Source: Pseudomonadales bacterium
GTDB lineage: Bacteria > Pseudomonadota > Gammaproteobacteria > Pseudomonadales > Ketobacteraceae
Reading direction: 5' to 3'
NCBI GenBank assembly: GCA_002701845.1
Contig: NZXG01000011.1
Location: 1-64,000 of the forward strand
DNA length: 64,000 nucleotides
Position numbers and translations under genes: made by a program. Below the pieces are notes generated by a model, which worked only from the letters and a program-made list of their open reading frames with translations, did no database searches and was not told the origin of the DNA. Below are positions 9,356-21,160 of this stretch, piece by piece (position 1 is the first letter of the stretch; each line of letters begins with the position of its first letter).

Positions 9356-9361
9356 GAACCT

Positions 9362-11431
<2,070 letters not shown>

Positions 11432-11665
11432 TCAGCGCTTATTGAGCGTTGTGCGTTGCCGCTCTCTGTCGATAATCGACACCGCTATCCTAGACCATTC
11501 CTGCGCCGGTGACAGTGGGTTTGGTAAACCTGACTGTACAGTCTTGGGGCGTTGCTTGGCAGATGCGTGGATTGCCTCTGACTGGATCGGTTTGAGTTTG
11601 GACGCAATTGTCCGCTGACTGTTCGGCAAGCGTTGACCGATTGAGTGGAGTAGTCGACCCGGCCA

Positions 11666-11773
11666 GGCAGAAGCCTGGAGTCTGATTTCGAAACGCTACG
11701 AGCACATCCCTGTGCGCTCGACAGCGGCCGTCCATGGCCGCTGACGTTCGCCATCAGACCCCAGGCTTCTGCC
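11666..11773. repeat. Nested inverted repeat (structured non-coding element)
   Basis: Outer arms GGCAGAAGCCTGGAGTCTGAT (11666-11686) and ATCAGACCCCAGGCTTCTGCC (11753-11773), 20/21 complementary. An inner perfect hairpin CAGCGGCC-gtccat-GGCCGCTG lies between them. Confidence 0.7.
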
Positions 11774-11831
11774 CGACCTCCGGCTGAATATGGTTCCAGC
11801 ATCTTGCGCCCCATAACTTGTGGCCCATAAA

Positions 11832-11853
11832 AAGGCGGCATCGATGCCGCCTT
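11832..11853. terminator. Candidate bidirectional terminator or palindrome
   Basis: Perfect palindrome AAGGCGGCATCGATGCCGCCTT with a preceding A run. Confidence 0.55.
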
Positions 11854-11928
11854 GTTAGGTTGAGATAGCTTAGGTGGAGATAGTCACCAATGTATTCCAC
11901 TTACTAACCGCTTTAAGAGCGAGCCCGA

Positions 11929-13215
11929 TCAGCCTTCTTTTTCAATAATGGCTGTGACTCCCTGGCCGCCGGCGGCGCAGATGGAAATCAGTCCCCGTCC
12001 GGAACCCTTCTGATTCAGCAGCTTGGCCATGGTATGCAGAATACGGCCACCGGTGGCGGCGAAGGGGTGGCCCGCCGCCAGTGAGGAACCTTTGATGTTC
12101 AGCTTGCTGCGGTCAATGCTGCCCACAATTTTGTCGCGGCCCAGGCGCTCTTTACAGAATTTCTCATCCTCCCAGGCTTTCAGCGTATACAGCACCTGGG
12201 CGGCGAAGGCCTCGTGAATTTCGTAGAAATCGAAGTCCTGCAGGGTGATGCCGGCGCGGTCCAGCATACGCGGCACCGCATAGGCCGGTGAAATCAACAG
12301 CCCCTCTTTTTTGCCCACAAAATCCACCGCCGCGGTCTCACAATAGGTGATATAGGCCAGTATCGGCAGATTGCGCTCCTTGGCCCACTCTTCGGTGGCC
12401 AGCAACACCGCTGAGGCACCGTCGGTGAGCGGAGTGGAATTGGCGGCGGTCATGGTGCCATTTTCACGATCAAAAACCGGCTTCAGGGAGGCCAGTTTTT
12501 CCAGGGTGGTATCACCCCGCAGATTGTTGTCCCGTTCCAGGCCCATGAAGGGGGTGATCATGTCGTCGAAGAAGCCTTCATCATAGGCTTTGGCCATGTT
12601 CTTATGGCTCAGGTAAGCCAATTCGTCCTGGGCCTCCCGGGAGATGTCCCACTCTTTGGCGGTAATCTGGCAGTGCTCACCCATGGAAAGGCCGGTACGG
12701 GGTTCCGCGTTGGCGGGGATCAGCGGCATCAAATGCCGGGGGCGCAGTTTCGCCAGCAGTTTGAGGCGATCCTGGGCAGTCTTCGCCCGGTTCAGATCCA
12801 GCAGAACTTTGCGCAGCCCTTCGCTGACCCCAATGGGGGCGTCTGAAGTGGTGTCCACGCCACAGGCAATCGCGCAATCGATCTGCCCCAGGGCAATTTT
12901 GTTGGCCACCAGAATCGCCGCCTCCAGACCGGTACCGCAGGCCTGCTGAATGTCATAACAGGGGGTTTCGGAAGCCAGTTGCGAGCCCATCACCGACTCC
13001 CGCACCAGGTTGAAGTCCCGTGAATGTTTCATGACGGCGCCACCCACCACTTCGCCCAGCTGTTCACCGGACAACTGATAACGATCCACCAGACCGTTAA
13101 TGGTCGCGGTGAGCATATCCTGGTTACTGGCGTGGGAGTAGGCGGTATTGGAACGGGCGAACGGGATGCGGTTCCCACCAACAATGGCTACTTTACGAAC
13201 TTGATCTACTTTCAT
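11929..13215 (-). CDS. Thiolase / acetyl-CoA acetyltransferase (FadA2/FadI-like)
   Basis: QQACGTGLEAAILVANKIALGQ active-site region, EIHEAFAAQVL, SLAAGHPFAATGGRIL, CAAGGQG; start taken at MKVDQVRKVAIVGGNRIPFARSN. Confidence 0.92.
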   Translation of the reverse strand: MKVDQVRKVAIVGGNRIPFARSNTAYSHASNQDMLTATINGLVDRYQLSGEQLGEVVGGAVMKHSRDFNLVRESVMGSQLASETPCYDIQQACGTGLEAAILVANKIALGQIDCAIACGVDTTSDAPIGVSEGLRKVLLDLNRAKTAQDRLKLLAKLRPRHLMPLIPANAEPRTGLSMGEHCQITAKEWDISREAQDELAYLSHKNMAKAYDEGFFDDMITPFMGLERDNNLRGDTTLEKLASLKPVFDRENGTMTAANSTPLTDGASAVLLATEEWAKERNLPILAYITYCETAAVDFVGKKEGLLISPAYAVPRMLDRAGITLQDFDFYEIHEAFAAQVLYTLKAWEDEKFCKERLGRDKIVGSIDRSKLNIKGSSLAAGHPFAATGGRILHTMAKLLNQKGSGRGLISICAAGGQGVTAIIEKEG

Positions 13216-13550
13216 GGAATGGCTTCCTGTCGCGTTGGCCCCACGGACACCGGGGCTTAAAGTGTTGAGTTGCTTGGCTTTCAGAACCTTTAACCGGGTC
13301 GATTCCAGACCCGGGCGCCGGCCCGGACACAACCCCCATCGGGCGCCAGTTTACCCGCAGCCACTTAACCCGCATTGGCACAACTGACCCGGAGGGAATT
13401 AACCGGGGTCAATTCAAATTCGCGGCCAACTCCTTTACTATACGGCACAAGTGAGCTGGTCGCGCTGGAGCGTCGAGCATCCTGCCGTCGATTTCGCGCC
13501 GGACCGGCCGCAATATACCACACAATGCAAAGACACACAGGATCTGACCC

Positions 13551-14975
13551 ATGGCCGATGTTTACGAATCCATGCTCAGCAACAACGTTGGGCGCTCTAT
13601 TCTTTCATCCCTGAACCTGCCGGTCCCGGTGGAACTGGAGCGTCATTCCCAGGCTCAGACTTCCTTTGTGACCGGTAATGTGCTGTTGGGTGCCGCCCCC
13701 GGTGGCCGGGTCATGGATGCCATTACCCAAACCCTGAAGAACAGCACCGCCAATGTGCAGACCCCGGATCAAGGGCCCACTCTTGCCGACATAAAAGCCG
13801 CGGGCGACAAGGCCGAGCTGCATATCACTCCGGTGACCACCAGCGCCGAGGCGGCGAAGTTCAAAGCCCTGGTGTTCGATGCCACCGGTATCGAAAACAG
13901 TGAACAATTGCGCGCAGTATACGATTTCTTTCATCCGGTGATCCGCAAGCTGAATGACTGCGGCCGGGTTCTGGTGATCGGCCTGCCGCCGGAGTCCTGC
14001 AAGGCCAATCCCCAACAGCAGATCGCGCAGCGGGCGCTGGAGGGCTTTGTGCGCTCCGTGGCCAAGGAGATCGGCAAGAAAGGTGCCACCGCCAATCTGT
14101 TGTACGTGGCCAAGCAGGCGGAGAAAGCAGCGGAATCCGCTTTCCGCTTTTTCCTTTCCCCCAAGTCCGCGTTCGTGGATGCTCAGGTGCTACGGGTAGG
14201 TAAGGCCAAGTCGATGGATGCGGAGTTCAACTGGAACCTGCCGCTGAAAGACAAGGTGGTGCTGGTGACCGGTGCGTCCCGTGGTATTGGTGAATCCATT
14301 GCCGGGGTAATGGCCCGGGACGGCGCCAAGGTGGTATGCCTGGATGTACCCCAGGCCCAGGACGATCTGCAGAAAGTGGCGGACCGTCTCAACGGCGGCA
14401 CCATCGCCATCGATATTACCGACCCGGAGGCGCCACGGACGATTTGTGATTTGCTGCAGGCGGAATACGGTGGGGTGGATGTGGTGGTCCACAATGCCGG
14501 GGTGACCCGGGACAAGACCCTGGGAGGCATGCCGGATAAGTTCTGGGACATGGTGATCAATATCAATCTCTCCGCGGAAGAGCGCATCAACGACGCGCTG
14601 CTGGAAAAAGAGGTATTGAAACCCGGCGGACGCATCGTCTGTGTTTCCTCCATGAGTGGTATTGCCGGTAATTTCGGCCAGTCCAACTACGCCACTTCCA
14701 AGGCCGGCGTCATTGGCATGGTGGATGCCTATGCACCGATTCTGGCGAAAAAAGATATCACCATCAATGCGGTGGCCCCCGGCTTTATTGAAACCCAGAT
14801 GACGGCCGCCATCCCCTTCGCCACCCGGGAAGCGGGCCGACGCTTGAATTCACTGAAACAGGGGGGGCAACCGGTGGATGTGGCCGAGGCTATTGCCTTC
14901 TATGCCAGTCCTGCCTCCGCCGGCGTCAATGGCAACACCGTTCGTGTGTGTGGTCAGAATCTGCTGGGGGCCTGA
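13551..14975 (+). CDS. 3-oxoacyl-ACP reductase, high-molecular-weight FabG (FabG4-like) SDR
   Basis: 474 aa with degenerate N-terminal domain and canonical C-terminal SDR: VLVTGASRGIGESIAGVMARDGAKVVCLD, HNAGVTRDKTLGGM, SNYATSKAGVIG. Confidence 0.92.
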   Translation: MADVYESMLSNNVGRSILSSLNLPVPVELERHSQAQTSFVTGNVLLGAAPGGRVMDAITQTLKNSTANVQTPDQGPTLADIKAAGDKAELHITPVTTSAEAAKFKALVFDATGIENSEQLRAVYDFFHPVIRKLNDCGRVLVIGLPPESCKANPQQQIAQRALEGFVRSVAKEIGKKGATANLLYVAKQAEKAAESAFRFFLSPKSAFVDAQVLRVGKAKSMDAEFNWNLPLKDKVVLVTGASRGIGESIAGVMARDGAKVVCLDVPQAQDDLQKVADRLNGGTIAIDITDPEAPRTICDLLQAEYGGVDVVVHNAGVTRDKTLGGMPDKFWDMVININLSAEERINDALLEKEVLKPGGRIVCVSSMSGIAGNFGQSNYATSKAGVIGMVDAYAPILAKKDITINAVAPGFIETQMTAAIPFATREAGRRLNSLKQGGQPVDVAEAIAFYASPASAGVNGNTVRVCGQNLLGA

Positions 14976-15035
14976 CAGAAGAACTGTCCAGCGCCTGGCG
15001 CGCGGCAACTCGGATCAGGTCAAACAGTGCCAAAT

Positions 15036-15064
15036 AAAAAAGCCGGCTTTATGCCGGCTTTTTT
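15036..15064. terminator. Bidirectional rho-independent terminator between convergent genes
   Basis: AAAAAAGCCGGC-TTTAT-GCCGGCTTTTTT. Confidence 0.9.
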
Positions 15065-15078
15065 ATGAAGGTACCCCA

Positions 15079-16077
15079 TCAGCGCTGTTTGGCCTTGCGG
15101 TATTCCACCGGCGTTTGTCCCACCCAGCGTTTGAACGCCCGATAAAAAGTGCTGGGTTCGGAAAACCCCGTCAGGTAGACGATCTCATCGATGGATTCAT
15201 CGGTGCGGGCCAGCAGTCTCTTGGCCAGATTACAGCGATAATCCGCCAGCAGTTGATTGAAGTTGGTATCCACCTCCGCCAGCCGGGTGCGCAGACTGCG
15301 GGGCTTGATCCCCAGCCGCTCCGCCACGGTTTCCAGGTTGGCGTTGCCGGATTCCAGCAATTCCCCGATCAGGCGATCGACCTTGGCGATAAAGTCCTGC
15401 TTTTCCAGTTTGGCCACATGTTCGTTGGCCAGTTGCTCATGCAGCTTGAGTAACTCAGGCTCCGCATGGCTGGAGGGGATGTGCAGGGTTTCACGGGTGA
15501 AATAGATGCGATTGCCGGTCTGGTCGAATTTCACCGGACAGGGAAGCACCCGGGCGTATTCATCGGCGTTGGCCCCTCTGGGGTGCTCGAAGTGGATTTC
15601 CAGAGGCTCAAAAGCGCCCTCGGTGACGTAATTGAAAAACTTGAGCACGGCCACCACCAGACACTCAGTGAGATGCCGAATACCACCACTAAAGCTGAGA
15701 TTGCCGACAAAGACACCGATCTCGTCCTCTTCCAGCTCGGCATTGACCGCGTCACTCAGCAACCGCTGGTAATTGAGCGCCCGCCGCAGGCCTTCCCCGA
15801 AGGACTCACTGCTCAGAAACAGGTATTCCAGTACCTGGCCCTTGAACACCGGGATTTTTTCCCCCAGATGCAGGCCGATATCCGGATCATCACTCACCTC
15901 CTCCAGCACCGACCAGAACAGTTTTTGAGCGGAATGGGGCGTGCGCAGATCTTTCTCGTTCAGTTGTTCGCGTTGCAGGCCGATCCGTTCCAGCACTTCC
16001 GCCGCATCGATGCCCAGATCCTGCATAGCCTGGTAGGCGAGCCTGACCAGCACTCCAGAATCGGTGAGTTCGCCCAT
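15079..16077 (-). CDS. AraC-family transcriptional regulator (Arabinose_bd/OruR-type)
   Basis: C-terminal HTH: LLARTDESIDEIVYLTGFSEPSTFYRAFKRWVGQTPVEYRKAK; start taken at MGELTDSGVLVRLAYQ. Confidence 0.9.
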   Translation of the reverse strand: MGELTDSGVLVRLAYQAMQDLGIDAAEVLERIGLQREQLNEKDLRTPHSAQKLFWSVLEEVSDDPDIGLHLGEKIPVFKGQVLEYLFLSSESFGEGLRRALNYQRLLSDAVNAELEEDEIGVFVGNLSFSGGIRHLTECLVVAVLKFFNYVTEGAFEPLEIHFEHPRGANADEYARVLPCPVKFDQTGNRIYFTRETLHIPSSHAEPELLKLHEQLANEHVAKLEKQDFIAKVDRLIGELLESGNANLETVAERLGIKPRSLRTRLAEVDTNFNQLLADYRCNLAKRLLARTDESIDEIVYLTGFSEPSTFYRAFKRWVGQTPVEYRKAKQR

Positions 16078-16328
16078 GAGGTACCTTCTGTCGGGAGATA
16101 ACAGGAAATTAAATGTCTGAAAATCCGATAAAAACCGGTGAAGCGCCTGTAATAATAGACACCGCCGCCCCCCATTACAATAGCGTCGCCAGAGCCAATT
16201 GGCTGCGTGGCCCGGGGCGGGTGCCGATCGGGGCAATGTTGCAGTACAATCAGGCCGGTAGCATGGCACCGGATTGCAGGGCGGGTATTCCGGCCTGATC
16301 AGTCCACCAGTGAATACAGGAACGACAG

Positions 16329-17189
16329 ATGATGGCAACCATAGAACTTGAGCAGTCACCCTCCACCATGAGCCTGTATTACCGGGCCGTCACCAGTAAA
16401 AAACCGGGCAAACTGCAGGGAGACTCCCTGCCCACCATCAAGGCTCACCTGCGGGGGGTCACGGCGGAGATGGATAAGCTCATCCAATACCGCAAGGTGT
16501 GTGGCTTTCCGGTGTCCGGCGCGCTGCCGGTGACCTATCCCCATATCCTGGCCTTTCCCCTGCACATGGAAATCCTGGTGAACCCCCTGTTCCCGTTTCC
16601 GTTGCTGGGTCTGGTGCACGTGCGCAACGAGATTACCCAGTATCGCGCCATCGGCAACCAGGAAACCATGGACATCGAGTGCGAACTCAGCGGCCCCGAG
16701 ACCGTGGCAAAAGGTCTGGAGTTCAGCATCATCACCCGGGTTTCCGTGGAAGGTAAACTGGTGTGGGAGAGCGTCAGCACCAACCTCTGCCGCTGCAAAA
16801 CCGAGGCGGAGGATAACAAAGACAAAAGCGCGGACAGTTTTGCACCGGAACATATCGACTATTGGTCGGTTCAAGATAATATCGGCCGCCGCTATGCCAA
16901 AGTATCCGGGGATTCCAACCCCATTCACCTGTTTGCCATGACCGCCAGACTGTTTGGTTTCAAGCGCCACATCGCTCACGGTATGTGGAGCAAGGCGCGG
17001 GCCATGGGCACCCTGGAACCGCAACTGCCCGCCGGTCCATTCAGGGTGTCGGTGGCCTTCAAACTGCCTATCCTGCTGCCCGCCAAGGTGCAGTTCCAAT
17101 ACGCCAATACCGGCGACACCATCGAATTCCGGCTTAAGGACCAGAACGGCGAGAAGCCGCATATGGCAGGCCACGTCAGCTTTCTGTAA
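16329..17189 (+). CDS. MaoC-like (HtdX-like) hydroxyacyl dehydratase
   Basis: 286 aa; YAKVSGDSNPIHLFAMTARLFGFKRHIAHGMWSKAR hydratase-2 motif. Confidence 0.9.
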   Translation: MMATIELEQSPSTMSLYYRAVTSKKPGKLQGDSLPTIKAHLRGVTAEMDKLIQYRKVCGFPVSGALPVTYPHILAFPLHMEILVNPLFPFPLLGLVHVRNEITQYRAIGNQETMDIECELSGPETVAKGLEFSIITRVSVEGKLVWESVSTNLCRCKTEAEDNKDKSADSFAPEHIDYWSVQDNIGRRYAKVSGDSNPIHLFAMTARLFGFKRHIAHGMWSKARAMGTLEPQLPAGPFRVSVAFKLPILLPAKVQFQYANTGDTIEFRLKDQNGEKPHMAGHVSFL

Positions 17190-17197
17190 GCGCCGGC

Positions 17198-18868
17198 GTG
17201 GCGAGCACGGCAATACCGGCGGGGCCGGCGGCGGCCCCGGCGTTTCCCCCCAGCCTACCCGCCGGCTACCACGTGGAGAACCTGACCCGCCTGCTGGAGA
17301 CGGTGTATGAGCAGTACAGCGACCTGTTGGATGCCGAAGAGCGGGCCCTGTATCAAGGTTTTCAACGGCTCACGCCACCGGCCAAAAGTCTCTACTGCCG
17401 CCTGCTGACCCGCCGGGGCCCCCTGCTGCGGCGGGACAAACTGCACTATGACGACGTGCCGGACCGGGACCAGGCGCTGCAGGAGCTGGCCGCCGCCCGT
17501 ATGATTGAGGACAATCCGCCCCACCCGCCGGAGCAGTTGCTGGCCCTGCTTACCCGCAGGGAACTGGTGGCCCTGTTTCGCCCCCAGGGACATCAGGGTC
17601 TGGCCAAGGACCGGTTGATCCAGCGGATCCTGCAACGCAGCGGGGCAGCGACCATCCAACAACGGATCACTGCGCAGTTCCCCTACGTGGAGCCCTGTTA
17701 TCAGCGCGCATTCACGACCTTTAAGTTGTGTTTTTTTGGTAACAGCCGCCAGGATTTGAGTGAATTTGTGATCAGCGATCTTGGCCATGTTCAGTACGAG
17801 CCCTATCCCCTGCACCGCAGCCAGCGCCACTATGTCAACCGGCACCAGATTGAATGCCACTTGCGCTACAGCGAGGCCCGGGAGCGACTCGATGATCCTG
17901 AGCTGCTGGCGGACCCGGCGGCGCTGCAGCAACTGGCCCGGGATTTACCCCCGCCTGACGATCACCCTTATCTCAATCGCCGGTTTCAAAAGCTGTTGAT
18001 CCGCATCGCCCGGCAGTTGGAACGTCTGCAACAATTGGAGCCAGCCCTGCAATGGTACCGGCGCTGTGATCTGCATCCCGCCCGGGAACGCCAGGCCCGC
18101 ATTCTGGCCAAACAGGGTCAGCCCGAGGCCGCCCTGGCGTTATGCCGGCGCATGGCCCGGGACGGCCAGCACCCGGAAGAACTGGAGTTTGCGGCCCGTT
18201 TCGCCAGGCGCCTGGAAGGAAAAAACCGGCGTCGCTCTGCCGACGCCAGCTGGCGGGAATGGCAGCTCTCCCTGCCCCCGGGAGAACTGACCGTGGAGCG
18301 ATTGGCGGCCGCCGCCCTGAGCGATTCCCACCACCACTGCCTGTACCTGGAGAACCTGCTGCTAACGGGCCTGTTCGGACTGTATTTCTGGGATCTGATT
18401 TTTGCCCCACTGCCCGGTGCCTTTATCAACCCGTTCCAACGGGAGCCTCTGGATCTGGCCAGCGAGGACTTTTACCCCCGGCGCCGGACGGCCATCGACC
18501 GCCGCCTGGCACAGTTGCAGGGGGGGGACTGGCAGCCGGTCATCTGGCATCACTTTCACTGCAAACAGGGCCTGGCCAATCCCTTTGTGATATGGCCGGT
18601 GTTCAACCGGGCGCTGCTGGAGCTGGTGCTGGCGCGTATTCCCGCTGCCCATTTGCAGCCGCTGTTCCAGCGTATCCTGACCCATCCGGGCTTACACCGG
18701 AACGGATTTCCGGATCTGATCCGGTTTTCCGCCACCGGTTATGAGTTAATCGAGGTCAAAGGGCCCGGTGACAAACTGCAACCCAACCAGATTCGCTGGC
18801 TGAAGTATTTCCAGCACCACGGCATTCCCGCCAGTGTTTGTCACGTGGCCTGGGCTGAAGATGACTGA
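17198..18868 (+). CDS. VRR-NUC domain nuclease (bacterial FAN1-like)
   Basis: C-terminal ELIEVKGPGDKLQPNQIRWLKYFQHHGIPASVCHVAW is a VRR-NUC signature. Confidence 0.9.
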   Translation: MASTAIPAGPAAAPAFPPSLPAGYHVENLTRLLETVYEQYSDLLDAEERALYQGFQRLTPPAKSLYCRLLTRRGPLLRRDKLHYDDVPDRDQALQELAAARMIEDNPPHPPEQLLALLTRRELVALFRPQGHQGLAKDRLIQRILQRSGAATIQQRITAQFPYVEPCYQRAFTTFKLCFFGNSRQDLSEFVISDLGHVQYEPYPLHRSQRHYVNRHQIECHLRYSEARERLDDPELLADPAALQQLARDLPPPDDHPYLNRRFQKLLIRIARQLERLQQLEPALQWYRRCDLHPARERQARILAKQGQPEAALALCRRMARDGQHPEELEFAARFARRLEGKNRRRSADASWREWQLSLPPGELTVERLAAAALSDSHHHCLYLENLLLTGLFGLYFWDLIFAPLPGAFINPFQREPLDLASEDFYPRRRTAIDRRLAQLQGGDWQPVIWHHFHCKQGLANPFVIWPVFNRALLELVLARIPAAHLQPLFQRILTHPGLHRNGFPDLIRFSATGYELIEVKGPGDKLQPNQIRWLKYFQHHGIPASVCHVAWAEDD

Positions 18869-21146
18869 ATCCGGGTTTACGTTCCGGGTCTCGGTTCAGG
18901 CCCTGGCCCGGTTCTGCTGTCAGCGGGGGGATCTCAACCCCGCCACCGAGCGCAGCCCAACGGCCCGCGAGGGACAGGCCGGCCATCAGCGACTGCAGGC
19001 CCAGCGCCCTCCACACTATCAACGGGAGCAGGCCATCAGCCTGGAGTTTCAGGGCCAGCTTTGCCGCTGGACCCTGGCGGGACGCATGGACGGCCTGGCA
19101 CAGACCGCCGAGGAGACGCTGGTGGAGGAAATCAAGACCACCTACTGCAGCGCCGCTACCCTGCCCCCGGAACAGCAGACTGTCCACCGTGCCCAGGCCC
19201 GGTTGTACGCCGCCATGCTCTGTCAACACCAGGATCTGGCCCGGGTCCGGGTGCAGTTGACCTATCTGAAACTGGACGACGACACCACCTTTGCCTTTGA
19301 TGAAACCGAAAGTCGGGATTCATTGCTGGCGCTGCTGGGAGACTGCCGGCAGCAATACACCCGCTGGCTGGATGCCCACTGCCGGCATTTGCAACGCCGC
19401 AATCCGGCTTTGGAGCGGGCGGGATTTCCCTTTGCCAGCTATCGCCCCGGTCAACGCAGCCTGTCGGTGGCGCTGTACCGGGCCCTGCGGGATGGCCACA
19501 GCGGGTTGTATCACGCCCCCACCGGCCTGGGAAAAACCCTGGCCACCCTGTTTCCGGCCCTCAAACACCTGGGTGCCGGCACCGTGCGGCAAATCTGGTA
19601 TCTCACCGCCAAAAACAGCGGTCACAACAGCGTGCGCCAGGCCCTGTCCAGGCTGAATGAGGGACTGCCCCTGCGGCTTCTGTATCTGCAGGCGCGGGAG
19701 CGCCAGTGCGCCGGATGCAGTCCGGATCCCGCCACGCCCTGCCCTGCCCGGCAACAGTACTTCGACCGCCTGCCCGCCGCCCGCGAGGCGTTTCAACTTC
19801 ACCACCGGTTTCACGAAGCCGAGCTGGCGGCGCTGGCGCGGAAATACCGGCTCTGCCCCCATCAACTGAGCCGGGATCTGCTGCCCTGGGTGGACTTGGT
19901 GGTGGCGGACTATAACTATGTATTCGACCCTTACAGCCGGCTCGTGGACAGCAGCGGCCACCCGCGCCAAATTGCGGTGCTGCTGGACGAGGCCCACAAC
20001 CTGCCGGAGCGGGCCCGGGAAATGTTTTCCGAAGACCTGGCTTTGGCGCGATTAACAACCCTGCGGCGCCGGGTCACAGATGCCCCGTTAAAACGGCGCC
20101 TGGGCCGCTTGCAACGCACTCTGCGAGCCATCATCAGTGAGCCGCCGGCACACCTGACCGAGGCCACGGTGGAACAGCTGGGGCTGACGGCCCAGGCAGT
20201 GCTGGACTGGTTCAGCGGCGAAACCTGGCTGCTGTTTCCCGAGGAGCTGTTCGAAGCCATCATGGGCCTGTGGCGATTTGCCCAGAAAGCCCACCAGGCC
20301 ACCACGGAAGACGCCCTGATCACCTGGGAAGCGCCCCCCCGGATCGAATTGTTCTGCCCGGACCCGGCCCCGCACCTGGACCGGGTGCGGGCGGAGCTGC
20401 ATTCCTGTCACTACTTTTCCGGCAGTTTGTTGCCCAGTGAATTTTTCCAACGCAGCATCAGCCGCAGCCCCTTGCCCACGCAGTTGGTGCTGCCAAGCCC
20501 GTTCCCTCCCCGGCATCAATGCACCCTGGTGGCTCCCATTAACACCCGCTATGGGCAGCGGGAACAATCGGTACCCCGCATCACCGGGCTGCTGCAGGCC
20601 CTGTGGCGACTCCGGCCGGGCCGCTACCTGATGGCCGCCCCCTCCTACCACTATCTCAACGCCATCGTCGCGCCCCTGGTGGCCGCCGCCGAGCTGCCGT
20701 TGCTGTTGCAACCCCAAACCCGGGATGCGGCGCAGCGGCAAGCATTTTTACAGGCCCTGGCGCAACCGGCTTACCTGGCCGGTGTCATCGCCGGGGGCCT
20801 GTTCGCGGAAGGCATTGATCTGGAACAGGTGAAACTGGATGGCGTGATTATTATTGGCACCTGCCAACCGCCACCGTCGCCACAACGGGCGCTGATTCAC
20901 CAACATTACGATAGCGACGGGCAACGGGGTTTCGATTTCGCTTACCGCTACCCGGGCCTGAACAAAGTGATTCAAACCGCCGGTCGGCTGATACGCAGCG
21001 AGCAGGACCGGGGGCTGGTGCTGCTGGTGGACGATCGTTTCTGTCACAGCGGTCACCAGGCGCTGCTGCCGGCGCACTGGCAACCCCAAATCGTTCAAAA
21101 CAGCCAGGATTTGGCCCGCTGCCTGAAGGCTTTTGGGCGGGAGTAA
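18862..21146 (+). CDS. DinG/XPD-like DNA helicase with N-terminal RecB/Cas4-like nuclease-type domain
   Basis: AGRMDGL...VEEIKTTYC (PD-(D/E)XK-like); YHAPTGLGKTLATLFPAL Walker A; VLLDEAHNLPERA; Cys-rich Fe-S region CAGCSPDPATPCP...LCPHQLSRDLLPWVDLVVADYNYVFDP. Confidence 0.88.
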
Positions 21147-21160
21147 CGTATAATTCAGTC

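Noticed and set aside
11485-11841. 118-aa and 81-aa minus-strand ORFs in the gap between fadH and the thiolase
   Set aside because: They run through the inverted-repeat element and lack coding signatures; treated as spurious ORFs within a structured non-coding repeat.
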